NCBI GenBank assembly: GCA_037447655.1
Contig: JBBHKE010002725.1
Coordinates: 212,943 to 230,267, forward strand
Reading direction: 5' to 3'
Length of the DNA stretch: 17,325 bases
DNA from: Zygnema cylindricum
Lineage: Eukaryota; Streptophyta; Zygnematophyceae; Zygnematales; Zygnemataceae
Shown here: positions 1-9,989 of the stretch, one piece after another
Numbering within the stretch: position 1 is the stretch's first letter
Layout: each line of letters begins with the position of its first letter
Made by a program: the position numbers and the translations under genes
Notes under the pieces: model-generated
Databases searched by the model: none
What the model was told of the DNA's origin: nothing
What the model saw: only the letters and a program-made list of their open reading frames with translations

Positions 1-21
1 GGTTCCCATTCGATTCAGGGA

Positions 22-2711
22 ATGCCGATGAGTAGGGTTCGACAAGATGGTCCGGGAGACAATGTGTTACAAAGGCCGTTTGCGAATGTGAGAGAGAAGT
101 ATCAGTTGCAAATGGAGGAGCTTGGGAGGGGTCGGTTCGGCGTGATACGAGTTTGTTTGGATCGAAAAACGGGAGAAAAACTGGCTTGCAAAAGTATTAG
201 CAAGGCAAGGCTCAAGGTGAGTTAAACTTTGTGGCTCTGTTTTTCTTGTATGCGTTTCGTTTCAAATTTTTTTTTGGAGGAATTTTGTGGAGGTATGTGC
301 ATCTGAGCATGGAAGTTCTGAAATGTCAAAGAAAAGCAAACGGTTTGTATCTTAAATAGTTTATTTTTTCTGCTTCATGTTAATGCTGTTTTTATGTTCG
401 ACGTAAACGCTGCTTTTCTTCTTCAAGTAACACCTTGATGTAAACTGTTCACCTCAGGTCTGAGAGGCGCGCATGTTAGCCATTGATTTGCATTTTTGGT
501 GTCCGAAAGCTCATCTGAAAGTTCAGCTGAAAGTTCATACAAAAGCATTTGCTGTTGGTTTCCTTCTTTTTATGTATTGTCTGTCCACCCTTATTAGGTT
601 GAGCTGCTCGCAATAGTTCTGCCCATCAAAATTGCCTGAATCACTGGGTTCTGTGTAAAAGAAAAGGGCCTAAATGGGAAAAAAGTGTCTCTCTACGTAG
701 CACAGGTGCAGAAAAATACCCTAATCCATCACCATAAACGGCACAATTGTATTTGTGATCCCCAGAAACTTTTTCCGTCCGTTTTTATTTTTATTTTTTT
801 TACTTTGCCCTAACGCTGGTGTTTTACACAAACATTCGAATGGTTGTTTCAGTAAAAAGTGTAAGAGCAATATCTATTTTCACAGAGAATGTCTTTTTTG
901 ACGATATTTATTAAGATAACCTTTGCTGCTTCTTGAATAATATAATAGTACCCAATAATTATTGGGTACTTTACTACTTTAGACCACACACTAATGGTTT
1001 ACCCAGATATTGTCCCTAAGTTACTGAGTTCCCCTTTCGGTGCAATTTGTGTGGACAGACTGGTAGTGTGGATGGAAATAGACCATTGTTGTAATCTGAA
1101 GAGAACTGTCAATTGTGGATACTTATGGGCCATAATTGTTTCTTCAAAGGCAACTGTGGTCCACAGCAAATCCAGTTAGTTCTTTTTTGGCGGTTTTTTT
1201 GATTTGTCTGACAATTGGTCGATCGGTTCTACTGCCTTAATATTCACTATTTTAGGGCAAACTCTGTTTCTTCGTGTTTAAAGTTACTCGTTGTAAAACA
1301 GAATTCTGATCTAGATCTTTCATTGATCAGTTGTGTTTTTTCTTCTTGATTTTACAGGATAATTCTCTTTTTGAGTTTGATGCCACACCTTTTCTAATTA
1401 TAGTTCACATTGATAATTGTCTGATCTGTACCCCTTTTTTTTTTTTTAAACCAGACTTGGCAAGATGCGGATGATGTGAGAAGGGAAGTGACAGTGATGG
1501 AGCTTCTACAGGGGCACCCCCATGTAGTCAGTTTGAAAGGAGCTTTTGAGGATCCACTGGTAAAACCCCTAATTCAGAAAGGACCAGAAAGAGTGTTAGT
1601 TTTCATTCTGTGACGACCTATTTTCTTTACTCTGTGAAAATGCCATCAAAATCAGCAGGAACATTAAGACGCAATTTAATGTGTCCATTACAGAGTGCTA
1701 GAAATTGAATGATGATCCACATTTTATCTGAATCTGCGGCATAGAAACCTCTTGGTCAAACAAGTAGTGGTGGCCTTTTTTCTGATAGTTTTAGGGTTTT
1801 TTTTTGTCATCTCTAACTGGTTCTTTAGGGATGTTGGTTATTGACAGCTCCACGATGAATCTGAATTTTCATTTTCTGACATTATCTTTCGTTTTTTTGG
1901 CAATTTTAGGTTTTTCAGTCTGTAATGTTATTTTGGTAATGATTGGATGCGAATTGTAGTAAGTTGAAATAAAAAGTTTGTAAAAATTCAACAATAATCC
2001 AGAATTCACCTCAGAGCTGTTGATTTGCACCTCTGTTGACTATTGTCGGTTAAGCTATTCCCAGTGGCTCTTTTTTTTGAGGATTTTTAGGGAGTGGGTC
2101 CTTGGTGGTTGTTTTTTCCAAGTATTTTTCTCATCATCGCATGTGTCACTGGGATTGATTTTACTTCATGATTTTGTCATTCTCCATAAGATAGCCTCCA
2201 ATTTTTGGTTTGACCATATCTATATATTTTTAAATATTTGTATTGTGTATGTCTTTGTATCATGTACGCCGCATCATTTTTTTGTGCGTATGTCTATGTT
2301 TTCGTCTGTTATTTTTGCATGTTTTATTGATGGTGTTTCTGCCTACGTGCTGTTTTTATTATGTATGTGTATTTATTGCTGGAGAAAAATCTCGTTCGCT
2401 AATGGTTCTTTATTCTTTTTTCCCTCTCTATTTGTGAGGTACAGAATGTCCACTTAGTAATGGAACTTTGTGAAGGAGGAGAGCTTTTTGACCGAATCAT
2501 GGTGAAAAAACGGTATACTGAACAGGAGGGAGCAATAGTTTGCCGTACTGTCGTGGGAGTTCTGAGATACTGTCACGCTCTCGGATATATTCATCGAGAT
2601 TTGAAACCAGAAAATATTCTCCTCTGTTCAAAGGATAACGATACATCAGTGAAAGTTATCGATTTTGGGGTTGCCACTCCTTTCACTCCTGGTAAAATTT
2701 CATCCTTTCCA

Positions 2712-2752
<41 letters not shown>

Positions 2753-4863
2753 AACTATCTGCAAATATGTTCACCTTTTGGCGCTGAAAAGGTTAGGGTT
2801 TGCAGGATAGCGAACATAAGAGGCACTGAAATAGGTCTGGTTCTAGTTTAACTTATGAACGATATTTGAAAATTACAGTTTTCTGGATTGTGACTCTTCT
2901 TGGTCAGATTTTGTCCTTTTTTGAGCTGTAGATGGGATTTTTTTTAGGGTTTACAAGATGAAGGTTATCGCAGTAAATAGCGCTGGATCTTGTACGGTTT
3001 TCATTAGTGGGATATTTGAGAAAAGTGGACATGAGTGGATACTAATGGATAAAAAAACTGTTTGAAAGGTGAGTAATTATAACTAAATTGATGTACATTG
3101 ATTACACGAGATGATGGAGAAGGAAAAAAATAGAGAGGGACAAGACGTGGGGGAGAGAGAGAGGGAGAGGACTGTATGTGGCTGGAAGAAATGATTTTTT
3201 TTCTTGGATAAATGTAAAGAAAACGGGTGATCCAGGAGACACTTTGAACTGGAACTGTGACATTTGAGGTTTGCGATATGATTAGGATGTTTCTTTTTTA
3301 GCTTAGTGTTATTGAGGAAAGAAGGCCAGGTAGAAAAACAGTAAATCGATAAATAGGATGAAAGAGAAAGATAGGTAGAAAATGGTCTTTATGATTAGGG
3401 GGGAATGAGGATGACAGCAATTTAGGTTTCCAATGAGGGGTAGCAGTTGACGGTGTAAGCGTTAAGTTAATATTTTTAGCTTTCTGCTGGCACATTTTAG
3501 TTTAGAATTTTTATTTTACAAAGCAATTTGTAGGACAAAACATTCAGTTTGCATGAAATTTTTGATACAGATAATATTCTCTGCTCATTGCACCTTAATG
3601 CTGCATTTTTGAAACATTTTATGTTCAAGTTTCAAAGTTAACTAGTTGTAGCAATGGAAGGGGATGTTTGTAGAATCGGGAATTAGTGTTGGTATTGTTT
3701 TTGGTGTTGGTATTGGTATTGGAATCAGAAAGGCCTTGTTGCAGCTGAAAAGATGTCATCTTTAGGATTTTTTAAGGATTTTGTTTGATTTTACATAATT
3801 CTTGATTTTTTTTAGAAACATAACCTAAAATTAGTGGAGATGAGACATGTTTTTCAAACAACAGATTTAACAGAAAAACAAAATACACCCTGACGTATTT
3901 GTAATGCCCGTCTTGTCGTTGTTTGTCATGTAATTTGTATGGAAGAGATCGGATGTAAATTTAAGGCTGACTGTTAAAATGTATGATGGAATGGAAACAG
4001 GCACTCCATGCACAGAGGAAGTGGGAACGCCATTTTATCTGGTGAGTTATATTTAGAAATCGTCAGGTTGTTCTTGGAGTTATCTTAGAGTTATAGTTTT
4101 AGTCGTTTTTCTTTGGAGGATTTTTCAGGGTTATTATTTCGAGGCTTTCTTCATTTGGAATTTTATTTTTAAAACTTTAATGAGTCCTTTTTTGGGATTA
4201 CTTTTGCGGTCAGTTAGCACATTGAAATGGTTAGTTGTTGTTATTGCACATGTAGTTACACTCTAGATACAGTCTCTCCCCCTCTCCCTTATGAATGCAC
4301 CTCACTTTCCCTCTCATACGTTATCACTCGCACACAATGTCTCTCTCAATCTGCTCTCACAGAGTGGGAGTTTCTCTTTCTCTCCCATTCTCTCCCCTCT
4401 TTCTCACTTATACACCTTGAATGGATGCAATCTCCTCTCGCACACACTAACTGCGTGCATCCATCGCCCCTCCCCTTTCTCCCTCTCCTGCTGCCCCCCC
4501 CCTCTCCTTGGCCCACTCCCTACCTCTCCCTCTCCCACTTTCCTCTCTCCCTCTCCCCCTCCACCCTCTCCTTCTCCCCCTCCACCCTCTCCCTCTCCTC
4601 CCACTAGGCTCCTGAAGTCCTCCGGAACAGCTATGGCCCCGAGGCAGATATTTGGAGTGCGGGAGTGGTCCTTTATATTCTTTTATGTGGAGTACCCCCT
4701 TTTTGGGCAAAAGATACAGAGGGTATTAGGGCCGCAATCAAAGAAGGAAAATTGGACCTAACGAGTGGACCGTGGAAATCGGTTTCGGAGCCTGCGAAAG
4801 ACCTCGTACGACAAATGTTGCATATGGACCCAAGCTTCAGGATCAAAGGGGATCAAATTTTAG
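22..4863 (+). CDS. PEPKR1-like serine/threonine protein kinase (CDPK/SnRK superfamily), five exons, 3' end missing
   Basis: Five exons read as one kinase domain: 22-216, 1455-1559, 2445-2691, 4001-4041 and 4608-4863, all with GT donors and AG acceptors and matching phases (0, 0, 1, 0, then 1). Visible motifs by residue: glycine loop GRGRFG 35-40, ATP-anchoring lysine K57 in ACK, alpha-C glutamate E76 in [12 protein letters not shown] 150-157 (D152 catalytic, RD-type), DFG 173-175, APE 197-199, DIWSAG from 210, and the subdomain XI arginine R274. The strings FGVIRVC and LACKSISK are, as I recall it, nearly those of Arabidopsis PEPKR1 (PEP carboxylase-related kinase 1), closer than to canonical CDPKs. 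It should phosphorylate Ser/Thr; the substrate is unknown. No EF hands are seen, but the sequence stops at DQIL, just before the usual HPW motif, so the C-terminal part is not known. The reading frame is open from base 1, so the ATG at 22 (or 28) may not be the true start. Confidence 0.88.
217..1454 (+). other. Kinase intron 1 (1238 bp)
   Basis: GTGAGT donor directly after the LK codons; the acceptor is a long T run followed by AAACCAG. The content is T-rich and non-coding. It holds a 24-bp perfect palindrome (947-970) and a small direct repeat of CTGAAAGTTCA (about 514-537). I see no gene in it. Confidence 0.8.
947..970. repeat. 24-bp perfect palindrome in intron 1
   Basis: AGTACCCAATAA is followed at once by its reverse complement TTATTGGGTACT, with no spacer. 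It may be a short snap-back remnant of a transposon terminus or a dyad-symmetric binding site; the sequence alone does not decide. Confidence 0.85.
1560..2444 (+). other. Kinase intron 2 (885 bp)
   Basis: Donor GTAAAA after the codons for FEDPL, acceptor GTACAG before the codons for NVHLVMEL. T-rich sequence; apparent open frames in it are low-complexity and hydrophobic only because of the T content. Nothing else recognisable. Confidence 0.8.
2692..4000 (+). other. Kinase intron 3 (1309 bp) with CT microsatellite
   Basis: Splits the glycine codon of TPG (phase 1). It carries (CT)n at about 2716-2750 close to the donor, and a purine-rich GAGAGA patch near 3150-3170. The acceptor is GGAAACAG. 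No coding signal. Confidence 0.8.
2716..2750. repeat. (CT)n microsatellite
   Basis: About 17 uninterrupted CT dinucleotides, 25 bases inside intron 3. Confidence 0.95.
4042..4607 (+). other. Kinase intron 4 with a giant polypyrimidine tract
   Basis: Donor GTGAGT, acceptor CCCACTAG. The last ~340 bases (about 4270-4605) are almost all C and T. They include imperfect tandem CTCTCC and CCCCCTCCACC units running right up to the acceptor, so the splice-site polypyrimidine tract appears to have expanded into a low-complexity repeat. Long open frames on both strands here are artefacts of this composition. Confidence 0.82.
4270..4605. repeat. CT-rich low-complexity tract abutting a splice acceptor
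   Basis: Nearly pure pyrimidine on the + strand, with local tandem units such as CTCTCCTTCTCCCCCTCCAC repeated at about 4558-4600. Confidence 0.85.
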
Positions 4864-4889
4864 GTGATTATTGTTTTTTTATTTATTTC

Positions 4890-4891
<2 letters not shown>

Positions 4892-4953
<62 letters not shown>
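4892..4953. repeat. (CT)31 microsatellite
   Basis: About 62 bases of uninterrupted CT dinucleotide, starting 28 bases after the intron 5 donor. Confidence 0.97.
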
Positions 4954-4955
<2 letters not shown>

Positions 4956-5055
4956 GGTTGTCTTTTTGTTTGTTTTGATGATGTTTTTTTTTTTAAGTAG
5001 AAGAATTCTGATTTCATCGTTAAGATGACTTATTTTATCGTTTGTTTTGCTGGGA

Positions 5056-5120
5056 GGGAAAAGAGAAAAAAAAAAGGGAAAAGGGAAAAGGGAAAATGGG
5101 AGAGGGGGGAGAGGGAGGGG
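5056..5120. repeat. Purine-rich tract with GGGAAAA units
   Basis: Almost pure A/G on the + strand, including three tandem copies of GGGAAAA followed by GGGAGAGG-type sequence. It lies about 100 bases after the CT microsatellite and is potentially complementary to it. Confidence 0.85.
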
Positions 5121-6073
5121 AATGTAATCAATGTTTAGAGAAATATGAGGCTAGTCCCATGGAAGTTTTCATGTCGACTGTCTGCTTCCGATAATTGATA
5201 AATGGTGATATTGGGGTGTCCAATAGCCGATAATTAAACGTATATACATATTGGAATTTATAGGATAAATTTTAATAAAAAAAGCAGAAAAGTGCTTTAA
5301 CAAAAACGATACACCACAAAATAGTGATTGAATTGTAAATTTCGAAGTTCTTCAGCGCAAAACTCACTGTTAAATGGGTGGAAAAGACATAGCAGTAAAC
5401 CTGGAAAATCAAGACACGTGATGCATGAACATAGATAAGTGGACAGGCATATCTCACCTACTCCTCGATACGGTATACTGCCCATCGTCATTAGTATGAA
5501 ACATTTTCGGGGCAGTCAAAGCTATATTGTTGACTGTTTGATTTTTTTTTTGGAGGCAAGCAATGGAAGGGTAACGGTCTTACCTTTTACTGGAGGAAAG
5601 TTAAAGACAATTTAGTGCCCTAGAAATGTTTTATACACTAATAGCGACGGGCAGTGTACTTTCAGTACCTTTATATCGTACCGAACATATCGAAATGTTG
5701 TGACTTTGGAACCACCTATGAGTAGCAGGTATCCTCCGAATATAATTGATTATATTTCATGTTGTGTAATATTTTGTTATGAATAACATTATAAACATTT
5801 AATGTTACTCATTTGAATGAAATGCCTTATGTTGTTCATTTATCTCTCCATATTTATCAAGCATTCCTGTTCAATTTATTATACTACCTATTTTATTTTC
5901 TTAGTTGGAATTAGACCAGTATATACCTAAGAATTATTGGGTTTAGGTTCAGTGTTAATGCAAAATAAACCAATTTTAGTTTGCAGTTGATTAATTTACT
6001 TAATCAAATGAATATCAGAATTTATAAATTGACTTTCAACACATTATTGGTTATTTATTTTGTTTCTTGGTAA

Positions 6074-6083
6074 NNNNNNNNNN
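6074..6083. other. Assembly gap (10 N)
   Basis: Ten consecutive N bases. This is the usual scaffolding placeholder, so the true gap length is unknown and sequence may be missing here. Confidence 0.98.
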
Positions 6084-7629
6084 TAATTTTTCCTGGAGAG
6101 TCTTTTTTCTGAAAATACTGCTGTACACCTTATGAAAGCCTAGTGGTTACAGGACAAAAACGTTGTAAATGGTGAGTAAATACTTTGTTTTTAGGATGTC
6201 TTTTCACATTTAGTATATTTTGGCTAAGTAAATACGAAAAGGCATTAATTTTGAAGGATTGTAAGGATTTCAAGTATTATTCTAAGGATTGTACGGTATT
6301 TCTTTCTGTTGACAGTTTTAACGGAACTGTATGAATCGACCGTACATGGAGATGATGTGATAAACTTTTGGGGAAAAACTTTTCTCTATAGAATAAAGTT
6401 TCATTTGATTAGAAAAATTTCTTTAGTTAAAAGTTGGTTAAAAGTGTATTTGCATAAAAAAGTCCATAACATAGTTTTCTGTTTCCTACAGAAGTATTAC
6501 GGAAAAGCATAAATGAATCGGTTTTATATGATTTACACTTTTCTGTAGGATTTTTGTTTCATAAATGAGTGGTAAATGTTGCAAAAACAGGACATTGGTG
6601 ATCCGAAAGTATTCCACATGTCGTCATAAAAGTCTTTTTTCTGAGAGGTCCTTTTTAATATGCTATTAAGATTTTTCATAAATTGACATACAGCGTTTCT
6701 ATTTTTCATTCCGTTGTGGTTTTCGGTCGAGATTCTCGAATGAGTGCCCAATCCATTGTTTTTCTCCTTAAAAGACTTTTGTGGCCATGATGGTGAGATG
6801 GCAATAATGAATGTGGAGATGGTAACTAGGGTTTTTTAGGATTTTTTAGGGTTTATGGTGATGACAATGAAGTTGGAAATGGTGATGCATTTTTAATTTT
6901 CATGCACATTCTGGTAGATATTTACTACAATCAAAAGAGTACTGTACCTTTTTTTTTTCTTTTTTTATAGCCATTAAGAATGTCTATAAAGCGAAATTGA
7001 TTTTAGAATAGGTTGTCACTTGGTTGAAAGGGAGGGCATTAATGAAATGAAGTAAATGGTGTTACTTGATGTTATAGGAGCGGGAAGTTCTTTGGCCTTC
7101 AGAACTGGTGTGCTTTATTAGCATATAATAGCAAATGGGGATTCAACCGTTTCTATCAATAATTACAATTTCGTAATAGATATCTGTCATGCGTACCTTG
7201 CCGAATTTTAAATTTCTGGTAATACATTATATACCTGGATCTCGCTTAAGTCTCTCGATACACCTTGGGGCACGATATGCGATATCTACTTACACACTGT
7301 ATGTGCTGGTCCTGTTTTCAGAACCCTAAAATATAAACAATAACAACAGCAATAACAATACGGATCCAGAATTCGAGAAGTGTTGGCTCGAAAGTGTAAT
7401 GGTCCTAAATAAAGTCCAATGGTGGTGTAGTTTATGTAATTTTGACAATATCTTGTGGGGGTTTTCATATCTACACATCCACTGTATTAGTCCACACACT
7501 TCTAATATTTTTGAGCTACACTACAAACTTATGTAAAATTTCCAGAGTAGCTGCAAAGTCACCGTTTGTCTCATTCGTGTGGGACAAACGATTTTTTTAG
7601 TGTGTCGTACATAAACAAAATTTAACCGG

Positions 7630-7918
7630 TACTCTCTCTCTCTCCCTCCCTCTTCCTCTCCCTCTCCCTCTCCCTCTCCCTCTCTCTCTCCCCGACCGAG
7701 AGAGGGAGAGGCAGGGAGAGGTAGAGAGAGAGAGAGAGAGGAAAGAAGAGGGAGAGAAAGGGGGGAAGTGAGGGCGGGAGATAGAGGGAGGGAGGAAGGA
7801 AGATCTGGAGAAGGAATATCACCTCTCCCCTCCCCTCCCCACCTCTCTCTTCCCTCCTCACCTTCCCATCTCTCCCTCTCTCCCCCCCCCCCTCCCCCTC
7901 CTCCTGCCCCCCCTCATT
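7630..7918. repeat. Polypyrimidine/polypurine foldback repeat
   Basis: A pyrimidine tract (about 7631-7693) is followed after a short CGACC spacer by a purine tract (about 7697-7805), then after ~15 mixed bases by a second pyrimidine tract (about 7822-7918). The first two blocks can pair as a long imperfect hairpin, and each block could also form triplex structures. No gene; the predicted proteins are Ser/Pro/Leu or Arg/Glu low-complexity. Confidence 0.8.
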
Positions 7919-8351
7919 TTGTCACGCCACGGAAGGCGTGGCGCTGCGGCAGACACGCGGCAGCGCACGCGAAGTAAAAAAAAGAGGCGAAACAAAGCAT
8001 GGGAAGCGGCCGAAACAAAGGCTTCTGCATACCGTACGCCAGATCCACAGTCCCCGACAGTTCCGCCGTTTCGTGCGGAAGAAATTTGAAGCGAAAAGGA
8101 CAAAAATATAGAAGCGCGAAACGAAAATTAAGTCAAACACCAGAAAAAAATAAAGTGCGAAACCAAAATGCGAGACCTAACCGGCACTGGTTCGGTTTCG
8201 AGCCAAGGGTGAAAACGTACCTCACTTTTGTAATCGCGTCGTACGTCGCGATGCGCGCGGGAGCAGAGTCGTCGACGTGACACTGCACTTGTCTATAAAG
8301 TTCCGTCGTTTACTATACAACATCGTCCGACACCGTGTTGTTACGGTACAG
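7919..8351. other. GC-rich spacer without a recognisable gene
   Basis: CpG-rich sequence with small inverted repeats (CACGCC/GGCGTG at about 7923-7940 and CGCTGC/GCAGCG just after). A 93-codon open frame at 7999-8280 matches no family I know and has no conserved motif, so I do not annotate it as a gene. Confidence 0.5.
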
Positions 8352-8419
8352 TACACCGTGTACCGCTATTTGTTGCCGTACCGTATTGCTATTTATTGCT
8401 AACACTACAGAAGTACAGT

Positions 8420-8568
8420 ACCGATGAGTGCTAATGTTTTCTTTGCCACGTAAAACATCTTTTCTCTCTGCACACTCAGCGGATTATTAATCTGACGGTT
8501 GAGATTGAAAGTCACGAACTCACCTTCCAATTAGCGGCCTCCAACCGGAAAATTCAAAATTGAACTAA
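8420..8568. repeat. Dispersed 145-bp repeat, copy 1
   Basis: Begins TACCGATGAGTGCTAATG and ends AATTGAACTAA. It is repeated at 8960 with only a few substitutions. In this copy a PIF-like left terminus follows directly after the final TAA. Confidence 0.85.
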
Positions 8569-8880
8569 GGGTGTGTCCCCATGTGCATAAGTAAGGGTTT
8601 TTTCCTGTCGTTTTGCCGTAAAACTTAGCGCCGTACTGCCTAAATTGCAACCGTACGAAGGAATCACAAATTTGTAGAGTACAATTTGCGTCTGTCCCGT
8701 AGTCGCGCTAACATGTAATTGCGTAAATATTTTCCGGCATTCACGGATGTCAAAAAAACGCGACGGCGTACGATTTGAACAATTTCGTACATGCACATAT
8801 TGTAGTGTGGATATATTCTGCACCGAAAATTTTTACAAAGCAGTTTACAAATTAGAATGTACGAAAAATTAGAATAAAAA
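8569..8880. mobile_element. PIF/Harbinger-like non-autonomous element, truncated third copy
   Basis: The left terminus GGGTGTGTCCCCATGTGCAT follows a TAA. The first ~125 bases match the two copies at 9135 and 9210, including an uninterrupted version of the internal TAA (8641-8643) that is the insertion site in the 9135 copy. Similarity breaks off near 8694, with a short resumption around GATGTACGAAAA-like sequence near 8850. No right terminus is found. Confidence 0.65.
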
Positions 8881-8959
8881 TTATTTCGAAAAAAAACGAC
8901 ATTCCCAATTAGCGTAAATAACGCTAATTGTTTCATTACGCTAATAGCGATTCACGGTG

Positions 8960-9109
8960 TACCGATGAGTGCTAATGTTTTCTTTGCCACGTAAAACATC
9001 CTTTCTTTCTGGACACTCAGCGGATTGCTAATCTGACGGTTGAGATTGAAAGTCACGATTCTGACCTTCCAATTGGCGGCCTCCAGCCGGAAAATTCAAA
9101 ATTTAACTA
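8960..9109. repeat. Dispersed 145-bp repeat, copy 2
   Basis: Same sequence as 8420-8568 from TACCGATGAG to AACTAAG, but continuing uninterrupted past AACTAA. Its first TA is also the TA closing the MITE end at 8960-8961. Confidence 0.85.
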
Positions 9110-9209
9110 AGTGTGCACGGTAGAAGAAGATTTAGGGTATGTCCCCATGTGCATAAGTAAGGGTTGTTTTCTGTCGTTTTCCCGTAAAACTTAGCGTCGT
9201 ACTGCCTAA

Positions 9210-9989
9210 GGGTGTGTCCCCATGTGCATAAGTAAGGGTTTTTTTCTGTCATTTTGCTGTAAAACTTAGCGTCGTACTGCCTAAGTTCCAACCGTACGAA
9301 GGAATCGCAAATTTGTAGAGTACAATTTGCGTCACCCTCGAACTTAGGATGTACGAAAATTTGTCGTCTTGTGTTTATCGACCCACTTCGACGATAAAAA
9401 ACGTCATCTTCAACCATATCTTTAAAACACATGCGCGATGTGTTTTAAAACTAGGGATTTTACATAAACAAATAGGAACACATATTCGCACGTGCCGTAA
9501 TTTTCGAAGTATTTCACAAGATTTTCAAAGACAAAGGAAAGTACGAAAGTCGCTATGTTTTGTCCGTTTGCATTTAATACGACAAAGAAAATTACACAAT
9601 TTGTTTGGTTTTGTCCGTTTTCGTCCAGTACGGATTTTTTTTTTTGAAAGGGGTCTCGAAATTCCGATGCCATTTCACGTCGACCAAACAGGAGACATAA
9701 AGGCAAAGCGCAACTTCTTAAACCGTGAAACGGTACAGGGTGGAAGGCGGTCGTCTACAATGTCACGGTAAGACATGCGACGTCACACAAGCAGTTCCAA
9801 AAAATAACGTCCGACAACACAGATTGTAGACGTTGACAACCGTCACAGGTATTGTCGACGTATACAATCGTCACAAACGTAAATTACGATACGTTCTTAC
9901 ACATAGGGGCACTTGAAAAGCAAGTCCGCCGGATCCGCGCTAAAATACAAAGTAAGTTCGCTAAGTTCCAAGTACATGGGGACATACCC
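9210..9989. mobile_element. PIF/Harbinger-like non-autonomous element, inner copy nested in its sister
   Basis: A 780-bp element with left end GGGTGTGTCCCCATGT and right end ACATGGGGACATACCC, flanked by TAA at 9207-9209 and 9990-9992. On both sides the outer copy continues with matching sequence: ACTGCC before, and AAGTTCCAACC after. The inner copy carries its own intact version of the same site at 9282-9284, also 72 bases from its left end. No coding capacity is seen. Confidence 0.8.
9421..9449. repeat. Conserved internal hairpin of the PIF-like elements (inner copy)
   Basis: Arms TTTAAAACACAT and ATGTGTTTTAAA around the loop GCGCG. The outer copy has the equivalent structure at 10133-10161 with one mismatch in the stem. 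It could be a subterminal transposase-binding structure or a relic of an older insertion. Confidence 0.8.

Larger units (their letters stand above)
4864..7620 (+). other. Kinase intron 5 and/or 3' flank; no exon recognised
   Basis: The kinase frame ends at a GTGATT donor (phase 1). I looked for an exon beginning with the rest of a G-initial codon followed by His-x-Trp, as expected after this point in the family, and did not find it. The stretch is A/T-rich and holds a (CT)n microsatellite, purine tracts, telomere-like TTTAGG words near 6828-6855 and an assembly gap. The missing terminal exons could lie inside the gap, farther downstream, or be too diverged to see. A GTGAGT donor-like site near 6170 follows a possible 19-base microexon, but its frame is not convincing. 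Confidence 0.5.
8352..8961. mobile_element. TA-flanked MITE-type element (TACACCG family), degenerate composite copy
   Basis: The left end TACACCGTGTACCGCTATT and the right end (8937-8961), read in reverse complement as TACACCGTGAATCGCTATT, form imperfect terminal inverted repeats that end in TA on both sides. Between them lie a 145-bp repeat copy and the left end of a PIF-like element, so this is a composite rather than a clean copy. The right end clearly belongs to the same family as the element at 15757; the left end is less certain. No transposase. Confidence 0.45.

Noticed and set aside
2020-2457. 145-codon open frame in kinase intron 2
   Set aside because: Phe/Val/Cys-rich translation of T-rich intron, overlapping the exon 3 acceptor in another frame; no motif.
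4227-4761. Ser/Pro/Leu-rich open frames in the polypyrimidine tract and their minus-strand Gly/Glu/Arg counterparts
   Set aside because: Products of low-complexity CT repeat, not conserved sequence.
6309-6512. 67-codon open frame after a TTGACAG acceptor-like site, considered as the next kinase exon
   Set aside because: In the needed phase it does not give the expected His-x-Trp motif or any kinase C-lobe or EF-hand similarity.
6828-6860. TTTAGGG/TTTAGGA words resembling plant telomere repeats (also in introns and near 14275 and 14392)
   Set aside because: Scattered, not tandem; explained by T-rich introns and not evidence of an interstitial telomere.
7999-8280. 93-codon plus-strand open frame
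   Set aside because: Basic, no recognisable domain, in a repeat-rich spacer; insufficient evidence for a gene.
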